Shown piece after piece: positions 63,001 to 64,000 of a stretch of 64,000 bases of DNA. The stretch is taken from contig MNCI01012629.1 of NCBI GenBank assembly GCA_015680685.1, positions 395,941 through 459,940 of the forward strand, in the 5' to 3' direction. The notes under the pieces were generated by a model, which saw nothing but the letters and a program-made list of their open reading frames with translations, did not search any database and was not told the DNA's origin. The stretch's first letter is position 1; each line of letters opens with the position of its first letter. The position numbers and the translations under genes were made by a program. Source of the DNA: Gnetum montanum (taxonomy: Eukaryota > Streptophyta > Gnetopsida > Gnetales > Gnetaceae).

Positions 63001-63341
63001 TCCTCTCCACGATTATAAATGAGGCTCAACACACCGAGTCTCAGATCATGGATTTGGATTCAGTAGAAGAGAAGCAGATACAGACGCTTGATACAATTGA
63101 AAAGTATCAAGACAAGCAGAGGCAAAAGCATCGTCACAATCTTTAGTAGCGTCCAATCAAAAAAGAAGATTTAGTTCTCAAGGCCATCCGCGAACTAGTG
63201 GGCAAATTCTTTGCAAACTGGGAATACCCTTTCTTGGTGACTAATGTGTATGGCAACGGAGCATTCAAGCTAGCAGATATCGACAGCAACAAGTTACCAA
63301 ATCCTATCAATCATATATATCTAAAGCGGTATTACATATAG
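60031..63341 (+). pseudogene. pol: Tat-lineage pol of element C
   Basis: It follows TTTTGCAG (ending 60030), with an ATG at 60043. The N-terminal region lacks 51 codons relative to B exactly where the sequence has an ambiguous base (60246). RT has YVDD at 60748-60759, and the archaeal-like RNase H starts YFDGAS (about 61640). In the integrase the first D (62509) is present, the second is Asn (62692-62694) and the Glu is Lys (62799-62801). A single-base loss near 62779 shifts the frame just before that Lys. The frame ends at TAG 63339-63341. Stops at 60609, 60841, 61456, 61891 and 62704 fit CAG or TGG to TAG, or CGA to TGA. Confidence 0.88.
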
Positions 63342-63384
63342 CTGCATCTCCAGTGTAAACATCAGGTATGGCTATAATCATCCG

Positions 63385-63800
63385 CTATGACGCTAAATTG
63401 GCAACAACCATCCACCACGACATAAAACTGGCAAGTTGTAACTGTTCGCTATGACGTAAAACTGGCAGTGTTGTACAGGTCCACCAAGACGAAAAACCAG
63501 CATTTCATGCACAGGTCTGCCACGACGCTAAACTGGTATCGGTTGTCCTTCAGGATACAAAACTGGCTTAGGTAAGTGGTCATCTGCTGAGACGTAAAAC
63601 TAGCATAGACTTTTCCCTGGGTCATGATACAAAACTGACACCCACAGCGCAGTCTGCTGAGACCATAAATCAGCTTTGCCACCATCCGCTACGACGTAAA
63701 ACTAGCATTTTTCGGTCCGCCCAGACTCTAAACTGGGACCACGGTCTGCTGAGACTTAAAACCAGCAACAACAGTCTGACAAGACTTAAAATTGACACTC
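63385..63800 (+). repeat. Short-unit tandem array, element C
   Basis: About 12 units with the CGACGTAAAACTGGCA core follow the pol stop, as in A and B but with fewer units at the start. Confidence 0.85.
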
Positions 63801-64000
63801 ATATGCTACAATCATGCAAATTAAGCGAGCGTGATCATCTCTGTGCAGCTGCAAGACAAATGAAATGGGATGCTGAGACAATCCCAGCGTCACTACCTCA
63901 CTGGCATTCTGTTGATCCCTTGGATGTACTGAAGGGCATACTACTAACCCCTCATAGATACCATCACCGCACCTATTCCAGTAGTGGTACCTCTGAGAGG
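63801..64000 (+). other. Start of 3' untranslated region of element C
   Basis: This aligns with 4920-5110 and 43890-44070. Non-coding; the window ends here. Confidence 0.6.

Larger units (their letters stand above)
49482..64000 (+). mobile_element. Tat-lineage LTR retrotransposon C, 5' LTR to tandem array
   Basis: This sister of B is in the same orientation, inserted in D (flanking TATAC). All modules appear in the same order. The 3' LTR, expected roughly 2-3 kb further on, is outside the window, so the duplication cannot be checked. Confidence 0.9.

Noticed and set aside
1-64000. Host gene, tRNA or rRNA gene in the window
   Set aside because: None found on either strand by eye; all recognisable coding sequence belongs to the retrotransposons.

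Overview
The window is a block of repetitive nuclear DNA from a plant. It holds nested Ty3/gypsy LTR retrotransposons, and I see no convincing cellular gene, rRNA or tRNA gene. The Tat-type pol genes with a second, archaeal-like RNase H, a chromodomain element, 1.6-2.7 kb LTRs and ubiquitous stops made by C-to-T or G-to-A transitions all point to a seed plant with a large, methylated, repeat-rich genome. The species cannot be read from the sequence.

Layout. (A) 1-7666 is the 3' part of a Tat-lineage element: the 5' end of an antisense gene, pol, a short-unit tandem array, a polypurine tract and the 3' LTR (6069-7666). It is inserted in an older gypsy element (G). (G/F) 7667-13581 holds a decayed integrase, an LTR-like segment starting near 10852 and a decayed gag. 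(E) 13582-22629 is a chromodomain (Tekay/Del-like) element: a 2.75 kb 5' LTR, a tRNA-Met type primer site, degenerate gag-pol, and a 3' LTR cut off at 22629 by D. (D) 22630-29084 plus 46681-49481 is a diverged Tat relative with its own LTR, gag-protease and two antisense exons. It is split by B. (B) 29085-46675 is a complete 17.6 kb Tat element with two 1.6 kb LTRs and a CACAG target-site duplication (29080-29084 and 46676-46680). (C) 49482-64000 is a sister of B with its 5' LTR, gag-protease, antisense gene, pol and array; its 3' LTR lies beyond the window. The inferred insertion order is F/G first, then E in F, D in E, and B and C in D; A entered G independently.

How the parts work together. 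In the Tat elements the sense strand carries gag, a C-x2-H-x4-H-x4-C finger, protease, RT, RNase H, archaeal-like RNase H and integrase. Between protease and RT lies a 4 kb antisense gene with its own conserved TATA-like box, and in B it resolves into eight exons. The B exon lengths sum to exactly 3252 nt (1084 codons), and most splice sites and all checked phases recur in C. Exons 2 and 3 are also recognisable in the much more diverged D (exon 2 is 450 nt in all three). Exon 2 resembles the FCP1/NIF-type HAD phosphatase fold of plant nuclear proteins but lacks the catalytic aspartates. The antisense gene lies between the protease and a conserved TTTTGCAG acceptor just before RT, so it may sit inside a sense-strand intron, as described for Ogre.

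Every copy in the window is now a pseudo-element. Protein statements describe the ancestral gene, and all homology calls were made by eye.
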